Source: Datisca glomerata | Lineage: Eukaryota; Streptophyta; Magnoliopsida; Cucurbitales; Datiscaceae | Assembly: GCA_003255025.1 (NCBI GenBank) | Contig: QANY01005492.1 | Location: 1-64,000 of the forward strand | Direction of reading: 5' to 3' | DNA length: 64,000 nt | Shown here: in pieces, positions 21,582-33,168 of the stretch | Layout of the letters: each line of letters starts with the position of its first letter | Numbering within the stretch: position 1 is the first letter of the stretch | Notes under the pieces: model-generated | The model's input: the letters and a program-made list of their open reading frames with translations, nothing else | Databases searched by the model: none | Told to the model about the DNA's origin: nothing | Position numbers and translations under genes: made by a program

Positions 21582-23332
21582 ATCTTGGATAGAATGTTGT
21601 ATTTCCACTCCCTCCTTTTCCATCGTTATCAACGGCTCCCCAAAGGGCTTCTTTAAAAATTCGAGGGGTTTGACAGGGGGATCCGCTATCTCTGTTTTTG
21701 TTTTTGCTGGCTATGGATCCTTTGAGCAGAATGTTAGATAAGATTTCTTATTTAGGCGTTGTCAGGGGTTTCCAAGTGGATAGAAATGGATCCCTTCTCG
21801 TTTCAAATCTGCGTTTTGCCGATGATACCATTATTTTATGCGAGGCTTCGAAAGAGGAGTTACTTCACTTGAGATGTAACCTCCTCTTTGAAGCTATGAC
21901 CGGGTTTAAAATCAACTTGGCAAAGAGTGAGCTGATCCCGGTGGGTAACATCATCGATTTGGAGTCTTTGGCACACATCCTTAATTGTAAGATAGCCAGA
22001 CTTCCTAGCACATATCTTGGCCTTCCATTAGGTGCTAATCCAAAGAGCAAAAGCATTTGGAATCCAGTTGTTGAAAGATTTGAGCAGAATACCATATGTC
22101 GTGTTTTCAAATTCCGAGGTTGGTGGCCAATAGATTAGAGGAAATAATGAGAGACTTTCTTTGGAGAGGTAGTTCTGAAGAGCACAAAATCCACTTGGTC
22201 AGTTGGGTCAAAATCTACAGACCGAAGGTTAAAGGGGGTTGGGGTATCAAGGATTTGAGATTGTTTAATTTTGCTCTCCTCGGTAAATGGTTGTGGAAGT
22301 TTGTGACCAAACAAGACCAACTCTGGAGATTCGTTATTGCTTTTAAGTATGACATTGGATAATGAGGTTGGATGACGAGGCTTTGTCCCTCATCGTTAGG
22401 CTGCAGTGTATGGAAGATTTTCAAGAGAAGATGGAGTTCTTTTCAGAGCCACATTAAGTTCAAAGTGGGCTTTAGAGAAAGTATCTCTTTCTGGTCTGAT
22501 CATTGGTGTGGGGAGGCAAGCTTACAATCCCTCTTCCCTCAACTCTTCGCCTTGTGCCCTTCTAAGCAGGCTATGGTTCCGGATTTTTTGAAATTCAACA
22601 GCAATCAAATTAGCTGGGAGATTGAGATGTTCCTAAACCTCCTAAATACCCTCTATCATACTGAAACCTACCCCTCACGAGCAGATTCAGTCTTGTGGAT
22701 TCATTCAAAGGACGGAGTGTTCTCGGTCAAGTCTCATCTTAGATCTATGATGGAGCCATATAACTACAATTTTCCTACCACCTAAGTTTGAAAGACGAAT
22801 GTCTCTCCTAGATTTGCTTTTTTGGGGTGGACTACGGTTTGGGAAGCCATCTTAACCATTGACAAGTTACAAAGAAGGGGAAGCTGGTTAATAGATGCTA
22901 CCTTAGTGTGATTCAAGAGAAGAACAACAATCATTTGTTTCCTCATTGTCCCTTCTCGTACAAGCTTTGGACCCGAGTGTTGAGGAGAGCCGGAATATTT
23001 TGGGTTATGCCAGGCATCGTCAATGAAGCTCTTAACTGCTGGTGTTCTTTGGGCAGGGGGGTAGTGGAGAAGAAAATCTGGAGATTGATTCCTTTATGCA
23101 TTTTCTGGACAGTTTGGGCTGAAAGGAATGGAAGAGCTTTTGAGACTTCTAACTGTTTTGACAAAGTTACTAATTCTTTTGTAAACCTTTGTAAAGAATG
23201 GATCTTTTCTCTAGATCCAACGAGTGAGACCAAGTTTTTTTATTATTGGTCTTTTCTACCCTGATTCTTTGTTTTTTGCCGCCCTCGGGGTTTTCTTCTT
23301 GTTAATATAATCCTTACTTATAAAAAAAATTT
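21582..23332 (+). mobile_element. L1-type LINE, 5'-truncated, in the hinge-gene 5'UTR intron
   Basis: Reverse-transcriptase motifs: QGDPLSLFLFLLAMDPLS, NLRFADDTIIL (the YADD/FADD box), and STYLGLPLG; then the long C-terminal part GGWGIKDLRLFNFALLGKW and DSVLWIHSKDGVFSVKS, a zf-RVT-like tail (HLFPHCPFSYKLW), and IFWTVWAERNGRAF. Frames shift near 22110 and 22360, and a stop replaces Arg in the RQGDP box, so it is dead. The endonuclease half is missing (5' truncation). The 3' end has TTACTTATAAAAAAAAT at 23315-23331. A target duplication is visible: ATTGGACTCCA (21571-21581) and ATCGGACTCCA (23333-23343). The element is antisense to the hinge-protein gene. Confidence 0.92.
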
Positions 23333-23343
23333 ATCGGACTCCA

Positions 23344-24162
23344 TAAATTTCTATCATAACACTGCTGCTGCTTTTAAGTTTATGAAACAAGTACTTAGAA
23401 AATAGATTATTCAAACTCAATAGGATGACAACAATTATATTTAATAATGCCGCGTCTGAAACTCATACATTTTATTCCAAGTCTTCATTTCGCTTGGCTT
23501 CTTCGTTTCAATCATCAAATCAACAAAATATAGAAAAAAAAATTTGTAAGAGCAAAATATAGACTTTTGAACCAGAATTCAACTATTAAAGTAAAAAAAT
23601 CAGAATAGACCCTCAACCTTGGGTCAAGTAAAACTAGTGGGATGCAGACCTTGAGTTCAGATGTTACTTAAGGAGGGATAGAAATAATATAATTGCTTAA
23701 CTTCATTTTCATTGATCAAAGCATACAAAAAGAACAGGCCATATTTAACTCAATAAGTGAAGAAGATAGTCGTCGTTAACTTCCATCATTTATATAGGCA
23801 AAAGCCACTAACTTCGTCAGAATTGTTCTTCATTACGGAAATCAATTTCTAGAATTAACATTCATGAACAGAAATCAAATTGAGCACAACTTTCAAACAT
23901 CATATGAGAAAGAGCTGATTTTCAACCGTAGGCTAAGCGAATAAAACCACCAAAAAAACATCTACCTTTTCCCAAAAAAAAATTACCTGATTTTCTTAGC
24001 AAAACCAAAAAGAGAACGCGACTTGAAATCTAAACAAAATCCAAAACCTAGATTCGCAGATCGAATAGATAGATCAACTCCATCATATACAGCGAGTGAA
24101 AAAGATAACTGATAAACAAACAGGATAATTGAAGAAAAAATCCTCTTTTATTTTTCGTTTAC
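23344..24162. other. Remainder of the hinge-gene 5'UTR intron
   Basis: AT-rich intron sequence on the minus-strand gene, between the LINE and the distal 5'UTR exon. No open frame or repeat of note was seen. Confidence 0.6.
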
Positions 24163-24260
24163 CTGCGGAGCTGAAGCACGAATCTGCAGGCAAATGAAAC
24201 ACAGTTGGGGTTCAGTTTGGAAATCTGTATGGCTCTTTGTGAACTTTTAGGTCTCCGCTT
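24163..24260 (-). other. Probable first (5'UTR) exon of the hinge-protein gene
   Basis: On the minus strand the sequence ends CTTCAGCTCCGCAG and is followed by a GTAAACG donor. It contains no ATG in frame with the protein. Its upper limit is estimated from the promoter motifs at 24368-24429 and is uncertain by tens of bases. The intron that follows would be about 2.9 kb, 1.75 kb of it LINE. Confidence 0.5.
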
Positions 24261-24367
24261 ATCCTGCACCAGGTGCGTATTGAACGCGCACTAGTTCCGA
24301 GTTTGCCTTGGGGGGAGATACTAGAAACCTCGAATTTAAAATATAAAATCAAATCAGAAACGAGTAT

Positions 24368-24429
24368 TGGGCCAGCAATTCACGTAACTAGCCCAGCTTT
24401 ACTAGTGGGCCTAATAGTGTGAAGGCCCA
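24368..24429 (-). promoter_or_regulatory. Cluster of site II (TGGGCY) elements upstream of the hinge-protein gene
   Basis: TGGGCC occurs at 24368-24373 and 24406-24411, its reverse complement at 24424-24429, and AGCCCA (TGGGCT reversed) at 24390-24395. Four copies in 62 bases, 100-170 bases upstream of the likely first exon. TGGGCY elements bound by TCP factors are typical of plant nuclear genes for respiratory-chain and ribosomal proteins, which fits the encoded complex III subunit. Confidence 0.6.
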
Positions 24430-25965
24430 ACTCCATTAATAAAGTTTACAGGCTCAATTAAGCAACTAGTCCACTATAGGAAAATAAAAAAGATAATAGT
24501 TAAAAAATTAGTAAACTGCATAAATGACCGAATTTTATAGTGATCCAGTATGAAAATCTAACAAAAATAGTGATCTGGCGAAAATACCGTTACTAACAAA
24601 AGGAACCCTAGTTCTCTCACGGAGCATCTCTGTGAAAATTCACGTAGAAAAGAAAATTGTAGCCTCAAGCTCTCTCACGTGGCGACTAGACGAAGCTCCT
24701 TAGAAATGACTTCTCCACTGCAAAAGCTAAGAGAAAATCATCACAATATATGAGATTCACAAAATACAAAGAATCACGAATGTCAAAATTAGATGTAAGT
24801 TTTTTATGTTTGCGATTTAGGCTTTATCTGAAGTTGATGCCTGATTTTTTTAGATTTGTGATTGTTATGAGTTTTTTCTAAGTTTATTTGAGTTTTTTTT
24901 TTCATTAAAATGACTTTAACATACCTATTTATGAGTTAACAGTTTGACCCTCTATTTTACTCTGTTTTCTGAAGGCAAACCAGTGTATTTTCTATATTCT
25001 GCAGATTTCTCGTACTTAAGATTTCTTATGTGTTATACTACTATATACTCTGAGTATATAGTTATACTATATAATTACATATTATTTTATGTATCATTGT
25101 AACTTATTGAATGTGATTATTATTCTTTTATTTTTAAATATAATATGGTTAATAATCCATAGTTCATATTTATGATGTAGGTAGATGAAGGGAGAAATTA
25201 GCTTAACTACAAATTGAAATCATTAAGATATGACAATATCTGTGACCAAGTTTATTATGTCAATGAGAATGTCTAGGGCCAAGTTTATTAGCAATGTTAA
25301 AACTTTCAATAATATATACTTATATACGCATGGTGCAGTATCATATATGTGTAGAAACCATGATTCAAGTATCATAAAAATCACCCATTTCAAAAAAATA
25401 AAGTTTTATATTCATCATTATAAAAGTTAATATAAATTCTCAAATCATTTTAATCCATCATTTAATCATAAAATAATATCATTCGTTCAAAATTATATGT
25501 AGTATACATTTATGTACTTGTAGTATATAATCATGTACCTGTAGAAACAATAATCCAAATATCATAAAGATCTCATAGTATACCCATCACTTAAAAAATA
25601 TTTATGAAATCAGTATCAATCCTTAAAGCCATTTTAATTTATACTTTTATCATAAAAGAATATCATTCATTACAAATTCATATATATCATCAGAAATTTT
25701 CCATCCACCATCATATCAATAATATCTATCATAATTGTCATAGGAACTATGAGTACATAAATATATACTATTAGTACAATAAATATATTATGAGTACATA
25801 GTTATAATAAAAAATTGTTACACGATATATATTGTAATATAATGTGAGTACATCATATATATACTATCAGTATGTAAATATAAATACCGTCTTCAATTAT
25901 ATGCATATAGGATATAGTTATATACTATATGACATTAATTATGAAAATCTGCAGAAAAAGGGTGA
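24430..25965. other. Intergenic AT-rich DNA
   Basis: Short frames here (for example 25230-25430 and 25844-26029) are AT-rich and have no recognisable content. There are ATAT/ATCAT-rich runs between 25300 and 25900 with loosely repeated phrases (ATCATAAA, TAGTATA). No gene or clear element was seen. Confidence 0.55.
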
Positions 25966-26985
25966 TTATGGGTCCAAGCCTCGTCGAAAGGTCAATCTGG
26001 TGAACCGGTCTTCACAATTCTCGACCTAGGTCATCTCGTCTTTAAAGCCATGAGTGTACTCCCCCAGGGAGTCCCCTTCCTTGGTAGTGATTTCCAATAG
26101 TTGTTCTGGGTCTTCCATGATAGGATAGTAAGTAAAGTATTGCTCTATAAAAACAGAGGACATGACAGCGAAGCTCGCGATCGAGCGCACCGGCAATGAG
26201 TGATACCATTTCAGATTCGTCCTGTCTAGACTAGTTGGGAACATTCTGCACATCAACTTGTCATCGTGTTGGTACAACGCCATGTCTGAAACGTCGAAGA
26301 TGGGCTACGAGATCAGTTTTTCCTTTGTAGTATTTGAATCTGAGATCAACAATATTTTTTTTTGTACGGGCTCCCGATAGGACTTCTAGGCTTAATGGTG
26401 TTCGGATAAGCGATTCAAGGTCAGTTTTTCCCGTATTCCCGAGATATCTCATTTCCATCATCTTTTGTTCCAACAGTTCTTCTACAGCTTCCTTTGACAT
26501 GACATGGGATTGTCGAGCCTCTCCTGTAGCATTTTTCTCGAGGTATTGCAACTGGACTTCCTCTTCCCGCCGCCGTACATTTCTAATATCTCGTGGTCTC
26601 CTTGTCTTCCGTCTTGATGGTTACCCCCATAGATGGGCTTCCTGTTCATGGTTATTTTCCCGTTCATCATCATTCACCCATTGACTGACATCTTCTAACA
26701 TTTTTACAAGTTCCTATTGTAGTGTGTTGATATGATCTTGCACATTCTGCCATGCATTAAGTAATGCTTCAGTGTTCCTCCGTTCCATCTCATGCATCCC
26801 ATTCAGGATCGCCTGCAGCATTCTATGGGTGGGGTTGGTTGATCTACGTGGTCATCTCCATTTCTGGTTCTGTTGTCGTCATTTAGGGCTACGTTGGATC
26901 TGGTTCTAGGCATGTTTATTGTCTTGTAGGGTAGGTCTCTTGAGCTTTTCTTTAATCTCTCAATGAAAGCACCAAAATGTAAAAG
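25966..26985 (-). pseudogene. Ty3/gypsy gag fragment
   Basis: On the minus strand an N-terminal part (MPRTRSNVALNDDNRTRNG, about 26910-26803) is followed, after a stop and frame changes, by a Glu/Lys-rich part (about 26673-26482), then YKGKTDLVAHLRRFRHGV (about 26300) and CRMFPTSLDRTNLKWYHSLP, the hallmark retrotransposon gag fold, and TKEGDSLGEYTHGF (about 26070). The gag is cut off at about 25966, where unrelated AT-rich DNA begins, so protease and pol are missing. Just before the gag start the sequence TTTTGGTGCTTTCATTGAG marks the leader of the element. Confidence 0.8.
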
Positions 26986-28030
26986 ATTTGTTCGATATAG
27001 AAACCCTCTACGAACGAATAATAAAGATAATAATTTAGAGAAATAGTGAGAGAATGAAGACGCCATGATTTACATGGAAAACCCTTAAATGGAAGAAAAA
27101 CCACGAGAGGACTATTGATATTCACTTGTATAAAGTGTAAAGGATTTTACATAGTTGATCATGAGTGAAAAGGGAAAAGATAATGCACTTAGTAAAGGTT
27201 TACTTGGATTGGCCTTTTTTTTACGTGAGCATGTATTTATAGGTCTTATAATAATAATAAAGGGGGATGATCACACCACCTATGTTTATCCAATGAGCTT
27301 TCCCTATCGATGAGATTGCTTTCAGTCGTGGGCTCTTTTATTTTGTTCATTTTTTTCAGTTGTTTTATTCTGAGTCTGTCAGCCACTCAATCAGTCATAG
27401 CCATTTGATGTTTTCTTGTGATTTGAGCCAATCAATCGTGGCCGCTTGGTGGCCTGCCATCATGTCTCGTCCGATTCATTCAGCTACCTAATCAATCACT
27501 GCTATTTGATTTGTCATTTTAGATCCCTTTCGCCTGTTCCCGTTCGTCTTCTTATCCTTCCTTTCCCATTTTTGCACAGTTCAACGAGTCCATTTACCCG
27601 TCCAGAGTAGTTCTTCTAGTCTCAGGTTCATTTTCCTATCCCAGAAGCGTGAGCCCCCTTAGTCTTTTCTCGAAGGCGTGGGTCCCCCGTCAGTCTGTTC
27701 TCGTTAACTAGTCACCTTTTCTCGTACTAATGCTCCTTCCTGTTCTTGAGGCACTGGTCTCCATCTGCCTTTTCCCATTTAGCAATCAGCTTTTCCTGTT
27801 CTCACGTCCCTTCCCATTTCTCGTGTTCCTTCCCGTTTACGTAAACGTGATGATACCTTTTACCCTTTCACGGGCCTTCTGCGACTCAGGTCTCCTTCTC
27901 CTGTCTCCGCTACTCCATTGTTTCCTACTAACTATTTGGTTGATCTTGTCCACGTGGCAGCGGGTATTTTTTACCTGTTCACCTAGAGCAGGGGAATCTA
28001 ATGGCAGAGAGGTGGTTTAACAAATCTGAG
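26986..28030 (-). mobile_element. LTR of the gypsy gag fragment
   Basis: The order on the minus strand (LTR, leader, gag) makes this the 5' LTR. The outer edge near 28030 is set by the MITE and by composition and is not proven. The sequence is pyrimidine-rich on the plus strand between 27540 and 27960. The open frame at 27730-28020 has no recognised domain. Confidence 0.5.
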
Positions 28031-28042
28031 TCGTTCTCCAAC

Positions 28043-28424
28043 TAGGGGTGAACATTTTCATACCGAACTGAAATTTCGGTTTGGTTCAATTTTTTGGTGT
28101 TTTTCGAACCGAATCGAACCTTTGAATTCATATTATTTTTTTATTTTTATATATAATTTTATATCAAAACGAACCGAACCAAACTGAACTGAAAGTAAAA
28201 CTTTGATATTTATTATTTTTCAATAGTATTATTTAAAAATTATATTTAAAAAATATTTTTTAATTAATAATAACGAACCGGAGAACCCAACCAAACCGAA
28301 TCGAAACTCATGGTTCGGTTCTCTTGTTGTGAACGATTCATTTAGGTATCATTGTGGAACTGAAGTTTCGGTTTGTTCAATTTTTCCCTAAAAAACTAAC
28401 CAAACCGAACTATGAACACCCATA
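28043..28424. mobile_element. hAT MITE, 382 bases
   Basis: Starts TAGGGGTGAACATTTTC and ends GAACACCCATA, the reversed and complemented form with small changes. Flanks are TCTCCAAC (28035-28042) and CCTTCAAC (28425-28432), matching at six of eight positions, an old 8-base target duplication. Inside are several CGAACCGAA/TTCGGTTTGG motifs and an AT-rich core. There is no coding sequence. It is similar to the element at 35028-35489 and to the left end of the hAT head at 2254. Confidence 0.8.
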
Positions 28425-29070
28425 CCTTCAACAAGCTGAACTACAAGAAAAATTTGTTTTTGTTTTTGTTTTTTTAGAGTCGATTTGGGTCGTCCAGATC
28501 TCATTAGACGGTCCTGTTGGACATATCCTCTCTGCCATTACTAAGCGATGGTAGAGAATCTAAATCCAGACCAAACATACACCTTGTACGTAATTTACAA
28601 CTTATTTTTTCCCTTACATGTATATTATTATGTTTTAGGTGTGATCACATTCACCACCAATTCATAATGCTAATGAACACCATGGTGCTTGGCATTTTAC
28701 TTAAAGTTTTTGTCGTCCAATATAAAATGGACTATTTAGATTGCACATAATATTTCACTATTATTTTTTTGGACTACAGAGAATCAAGATTCATTAATTA
28801 ATCGTAATATGTTATAATCACTAAGCAATTCACATAGCGACTGAATATCAATAAGGGAATCTCCTTGTTTCATGTAAATTCTATATTTACATTTGTGCGA
28901 AACAAGAAGCCAGCTAACAAAAGCTAGATTAACCTTAATTAATTTGTTAAATATAGCAACAGTATTAAAACAAAACAATAAAAAAAGACTAAAATTCATA
29001 TACCAACCATTGCCTTTCCCTGAAATTTTTCTAGGCCATTGAAAATTTTCCTATAGCAAATCACTTCACC
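28425..29070. other. Promoter-proximal intergenic DNA of the acidic acyl-protein gene
   Basis: No gene. It contains a TTTTTG run at 28455-28475 and AT-rich sequence. Confidence 0.5.
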
Positions 29071-29078
29071 TATATAAA
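29071..29078 (+). promoter_or_regulatory. TATA box of the acidic acyl-protein gene
   Basis: TATATAAA in the context CACCTATATAAACCC lies 164 bases upstream of the ATG, as expected for a leader of about 130 bases, which is rich in CTTT and AGAGAG repeats. Confidence 0.7.
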
Positions 29079-29234
29079 CCCATCTTCTTTTCCAAACAAA
29101 GACTCACAACATCATTCTTCAATAGAGAGAGCTTTTCTCCTCTTTGTGTTCTTTAATCTTTCTCTCACTTAAAAACTAACAGAGGAAGAGAGAGAAAGAG
29201 GACATTTTTTTTACCCTAAGAAAAATCATCAATC

Positions 29235-29759
29235 ATGGGTGGTTGTGCTACTAAGCCAAAGACACAGGCTGAGGATGGGCAGGACCTACCTGTGGTTGTT
29301 GATCAGGAGCCATTGAAGACCACTGAGGAGGAGGTTAAGGTTGACCAAGTTGAGAAAAAGTCTGATCGAACGGTGGAGATTAAGAATGATGATGCTGACA
29401 AGGATGCCGATGATAAACAGCAATCTCTTGGATCTTTGCTCAATGAGGTTATTAATCATTAGTGACAGTTTTTCATTAACATATTCATTATTTTCATATC
29501 ATACCTTTTATAATTCCGGCTGTTACTTTAGTGTAATATTCATCATATTCTATAAATACTTTGATTTTGATTAATTCATACGCAGAATGAGCAAAAGAAA
29601 GAAGAAAATGAAAATAAGGAGACAGTTGAAGCTGCATCGGAGCGAAAAGAAGTTGAAAAGAAAGAGGCAGATCAGGAGACAAAGGTTGAGACAGAGAAGC
29701 CATTGGAAGTGGTATCGGCTGCCACGACCGGAGAAGCGAAGAAAGAAGAAGATAATTAG
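29235..29759 (+). CDS. Small acidic, probably N-acylated protein of unknown function
   Basis: Exons 29235-29447 and 29586-29759, with a GT-AG intron of 138 bases and no frame change, give 128 residues. The start is MGGCATKPK: Gly2 fits N-myristoylation and Cys4 could carry a palmitate, so the protein is likely held on the inner face of a membrane. The rest is very rich in Glu, Lys, Asp and Val, without Trp or Tyr, and looks disordered. A short hydrophobic patch SLGSLLNE ends exon 1. No domain is recognised. Similar short MGGC-type, Glu/Lys-rich proteins are known in plants, but no function is claimed here. The promoter, leader, splice sites and the open second exon support a real gene. The intron is AT-rich. 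Confidence 0.82.
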
Positions 29760-30895
29760 GGATCAGCGTAAAGAAGCAAGAAAAGATGATATGAGAGAGA
29801 GGACCCTTGAAAATTAAAGTATATGTACTTGGATCATGTAATCTTAATAGGCGAACGCATGTTAACGTATTCATTTGAGAGAAAATTAGATGGTTTTTGT
29901 ATTATTTTTCATTTTGTGATTGAAAGAGAAACCGTTTGAATTTGTCACGGAAAATTGGTCAGGGTTCTTTACGTGTTTTTTTAAATTTAAATTGATTGAA
30001 ATATTTGTTGTTTTGTTCGCCTAATTACATCCTCATGATGCATGTAATTATATGGCCAGGCCATCTCGTTTACATCCTCATGATGCATGTCACAAAATAC
30101 TAAGATGATAGTAACATTTATTTATGCATTTGTATATATGTACGTTTACATATGTAAAAGTTGAAAAATTATAAAAATATGTTTGTGTTATTTAAGCAAG
30201 TCATGAAATGGATCTTCACAATCTTTTCTCTTCACAGTCTTTTCTCTTGTGCGCGTAACTTTAAATTAAATAATGAGGATATTTTCATTATGGTTATGTT
30301 TGTTTTGGAAAGTATTATAGGAGAGGAAATAAGTCATGGTATTTTCTTAGTTATTTGGAAGTAGTAGAATATGGAAAAGCAAATAAACTCTATTAACTCC
30401 TTCTCAATTTTGTTAGCGTGTGTTTCCAACTTTTCTATTTTTTTTTCTCATTCTTCTTTCATTCCAGATTTCGTAGAGATACAAACATAGTCGATATGTG
30501 ATTGTGTATAGACGGATATTGCTAACTAAATGATTTATGTACTAGAGAGAATTAAAAAGCTGGTTATTGTCATCCCATGGCCGACTCCTCGGGATTACCT
30601 GAGGCCCTATACGCTAAAAACACATTCGAATTGAATATATATATTATTTGTTAAAAACATTTTATTTTTATTTTAATAAGTTAAACTCTTTTGAAATCAG
30701 CTTCCTTCTGTTATTATTAAACCAAATTTATTTCTTGGATGCTGTCTCTTGTCACCTAGTTTTTTTCCCACTCCCATTGAATTTCCTATTACTTTAAGAG
30801 TTTAAACCAAATTTATTTTTACTGATAATAGTAACTTGAAACTTCAATTCATTAGAAATTGAGAAATATGAACATTGATATTTGTAATATATAAT
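29760..30895. other. 3'UTR and intergenic DNA
   Basis: No gene recognised. A 14-base phrase CATCCTCATGATGC occurs twice, near 30027 and 30072. The frame at 30161-30364 is AT-rich and has no recognised content. Confidence 0.5.
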
Positions 30896-31271
30896 GGTTA
30901 ATATTATAGGACCCTCTGAATTTTGTCCCAAAATTAACTTAACCTCTAAACTATTTTTTTTTCTGAATTGGTGCTTAAACTTTTTTCATCCATCACTTTA
31001 TACCTCTGGCCGTTAAATGACTGTTAAATGATCACATGCATGGCACATGCTTATTTATTTTAATTTTATTATTTTCTTCAACTTTGTAAAGTGATGGGGG
31101 TGATTTTTTAACATGGGACAGTTTCAGTATTTCATTGATCATGTACAGTAAACCCAAAATTTCGATTCAGGGGGTAAAGTGATGGATGAAGAAAGTTTAA
31201 GTACCAATTCGGAAGAAAAAATAGTTTAGGGGGTTAAATTGATTTTGGGAGGGGGTCCTATGATATTAACC
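30896..31271. mobile_element. MITE with inverted repeats of about 100 bases
   Basis: The first 100 or so bases (GGTTAATATTATAGGACCC, then CTAAACTATTTTTT and ATCCATCACTTTA) reappear inverted at the right end (read on the minus strand: GGTTAATATCATAGGACCC, then CTAAACTATTTTTT and ATCCATCACTTTA). The two arms are about 90 percent alike by eye. There is no coding capacity. Flanks are AT-rich (TATATAAT and CTATATACA) and show no clean target duplication. The ends and arm length resemble Mutator-type MITEs, but the superfamily is not settled. Confidence 0.8.
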
Positions 31272-33050
31272 CTATATACAATAATAACGCTTGTATTTTA
31301 ATTTGCTTTGCAACAGTGACTCCCGCTATAGAATATTTTATCATTTTAAAACCTGGAGTATAAGTTTTTTTTTTCAATTAATCAGCTCTTCGTCATACAA
31401 AATCCGTTGGTATATAGTTATAGATTCAAGAAATCTATCGTCGAGTATTGTCATGTGTCGCTTGTAGATCTTTAGATGAACAAAAATAATACATATCATA
31501 GGAGGTTCAATTTGACAACAATGTATGTCTAGTAAAAAATACTACAAGAATCAAATTAGTATATGATTGAGGTTTTAAAAGATTTAAGGGGCCGTTTGGT
31601 TCGGGCAATCTAGAATGACCATCGCAATTCAATTGCATGTAAGTCAATTGTTTATAAAATATGATTATTATGTTTGGTTATGCATGATTATCTATGATAT
31701 GATTTGTGATAATTTATAAATGCTATATTTTATATAGGTTAACTTTAGTTGTAAATTTGTATAGATAATAAGAAGTTACTTAAATGCCTTTTTAGTTATA
31801 TATTATCTTAAAAAATATTCTGAAGTGCAATTTTAACATTAATTTTTAAATAAATTTATAATTTTGGACTAAATTTTAAAAATAATTATAAATTAATAAA
31901 AATATGTTCATGTGAAATTTTAACATTAATTTTTGTTAATATTTAAATAAATTAATACCAATAAATTAAACTTTAATAATTTTAATTTTAATTTAATTAA
32001 CAAAAGTATTTTTTAATTGTATTTTAATAAAATAAATAAATTAATAAGATGAATTTTAGTTAATCTTTATTACTATTTCAATAAACTAATAATGCTGAAA
32101 TAAAATTTATAAAGTAATTTTAATTAAATTAATAAAATAAGAGTTATAATAAAAAAACATTTTCACGAGATTCTAACATTAATTTTAGTTTTCTATTAAT
32201 ATTAAATACATTAATAATGTTAAAATAAACTTTAATAAAGTTAAATTTAATTAAATTATTAAATAATTTTTATTAATATTATAATTAAAAAATAAATGAA
32301 TAAAATCAATTTTTATTAATATTTAAATAAATTAATACTTTCCGACTAAATTTTAAAAAAATATTTTGAATAAAAAATATTTTCACGTTAAATTTAACAT
32401 TAATTTTAGATCCCATATGTGTGATACGGCCTCCCTTTACGTCTCATTTGAACTAATTTGGGAGTTTGGTCAAGAAGTAACGATCATAAATAGATCATGT
32501 TGAAAAAAATGATAAAAATAGTCACAAGTATAGAAAAACATACTTATTCATTAAAACACTTCCTACTACGACATTCAAGAAGCTTGTTTACAAGATGGTG
32601 GTTATATTAATACCATGGGGAGTATAAAATGAGAGTCCACTATGAATATACTGTACTCTTTTTCCTTGGCCAAGGTTTTTCCCATTGGGTTTTCCTAGCA
32701 AGGTTTTAATGAGGCATATAAACTTTTACAAGTATAAGAATTTTATACTCTTTTTCCTTCACTATGATTTTTTCTCAAAGAGTTTTTTCCTAGTAAGATT
32801 TTAATTAGGCATATTCTTTGTATGGTGGATATCTAAAGATGAGTGTTGTAAATATATAAGTTAGATGTCCATTCTTTACTCTCAACTTTTCTAACTCTCC
32901 CTACTCCGAACTCTTCTATTATTAATTCTCTCATTTACATTAGAAGGAAAACTCCTAAATTAATATTGTAAGTTTCATTCTTATATGTTTTTCTTATGTT
33001 ACATATAAAAGGAAGAGATTGCCCATGAATAAAATCAAGAGAAACAATTG
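31272..33050. other. AT-rich intergenic DNA with a possible MITE end
   Basis: No gene. AAGGGGCCGTTTGGTTCGGG at 31589-31608 resembles the end of many plant MITEs (GGGGCCGTTTGGTT), but no matching right end was found. The stretch 31740-32400 is extremely AT-rich with repeated TTAATTTT and AATAAATTAAT phrases. Confidence 0.5.
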
Positions 33051-33101
<51 letters not shown>

Positions 33102-33168
33102 TTCTTCTTCTTCTTCTTCTTCTTCTTCTTCTTCTTCTTCTTCTTCTTCTTCTTCTTCTTCTTCTTCA
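33051..33168. repeat. Compound microsatellite (ATC)n then (TTC)n
   Basis: About 17 ATC units run from 33051 and pass directly into about 22 TTC units that end near 33168. Likely to vary in length between individuals. Confidence 0.97.

Noticed and set aside
26334..26684. 116-residue plus-strand open frame
   Set aside because: It is antisense to the gypsy gag remnant and has no features of its own.
27730..28020. 96-residue plus-strand open frame as a membrane protein
   Set aside because: Phe/Leu/Pro-rich translation arises from the pyrimidine-rich strand of an LTR.
29587..29817. 76-residue Lys/Arg-rich open frame
   Set aside because: It is the wrong frame of the second exon of the acidic acyl-protein gene.
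33051..33168. CRISPR-like array
   Set aside because: It is a simple ATC/TTC microsatellite with no spacers, and the genome is that of a plant.
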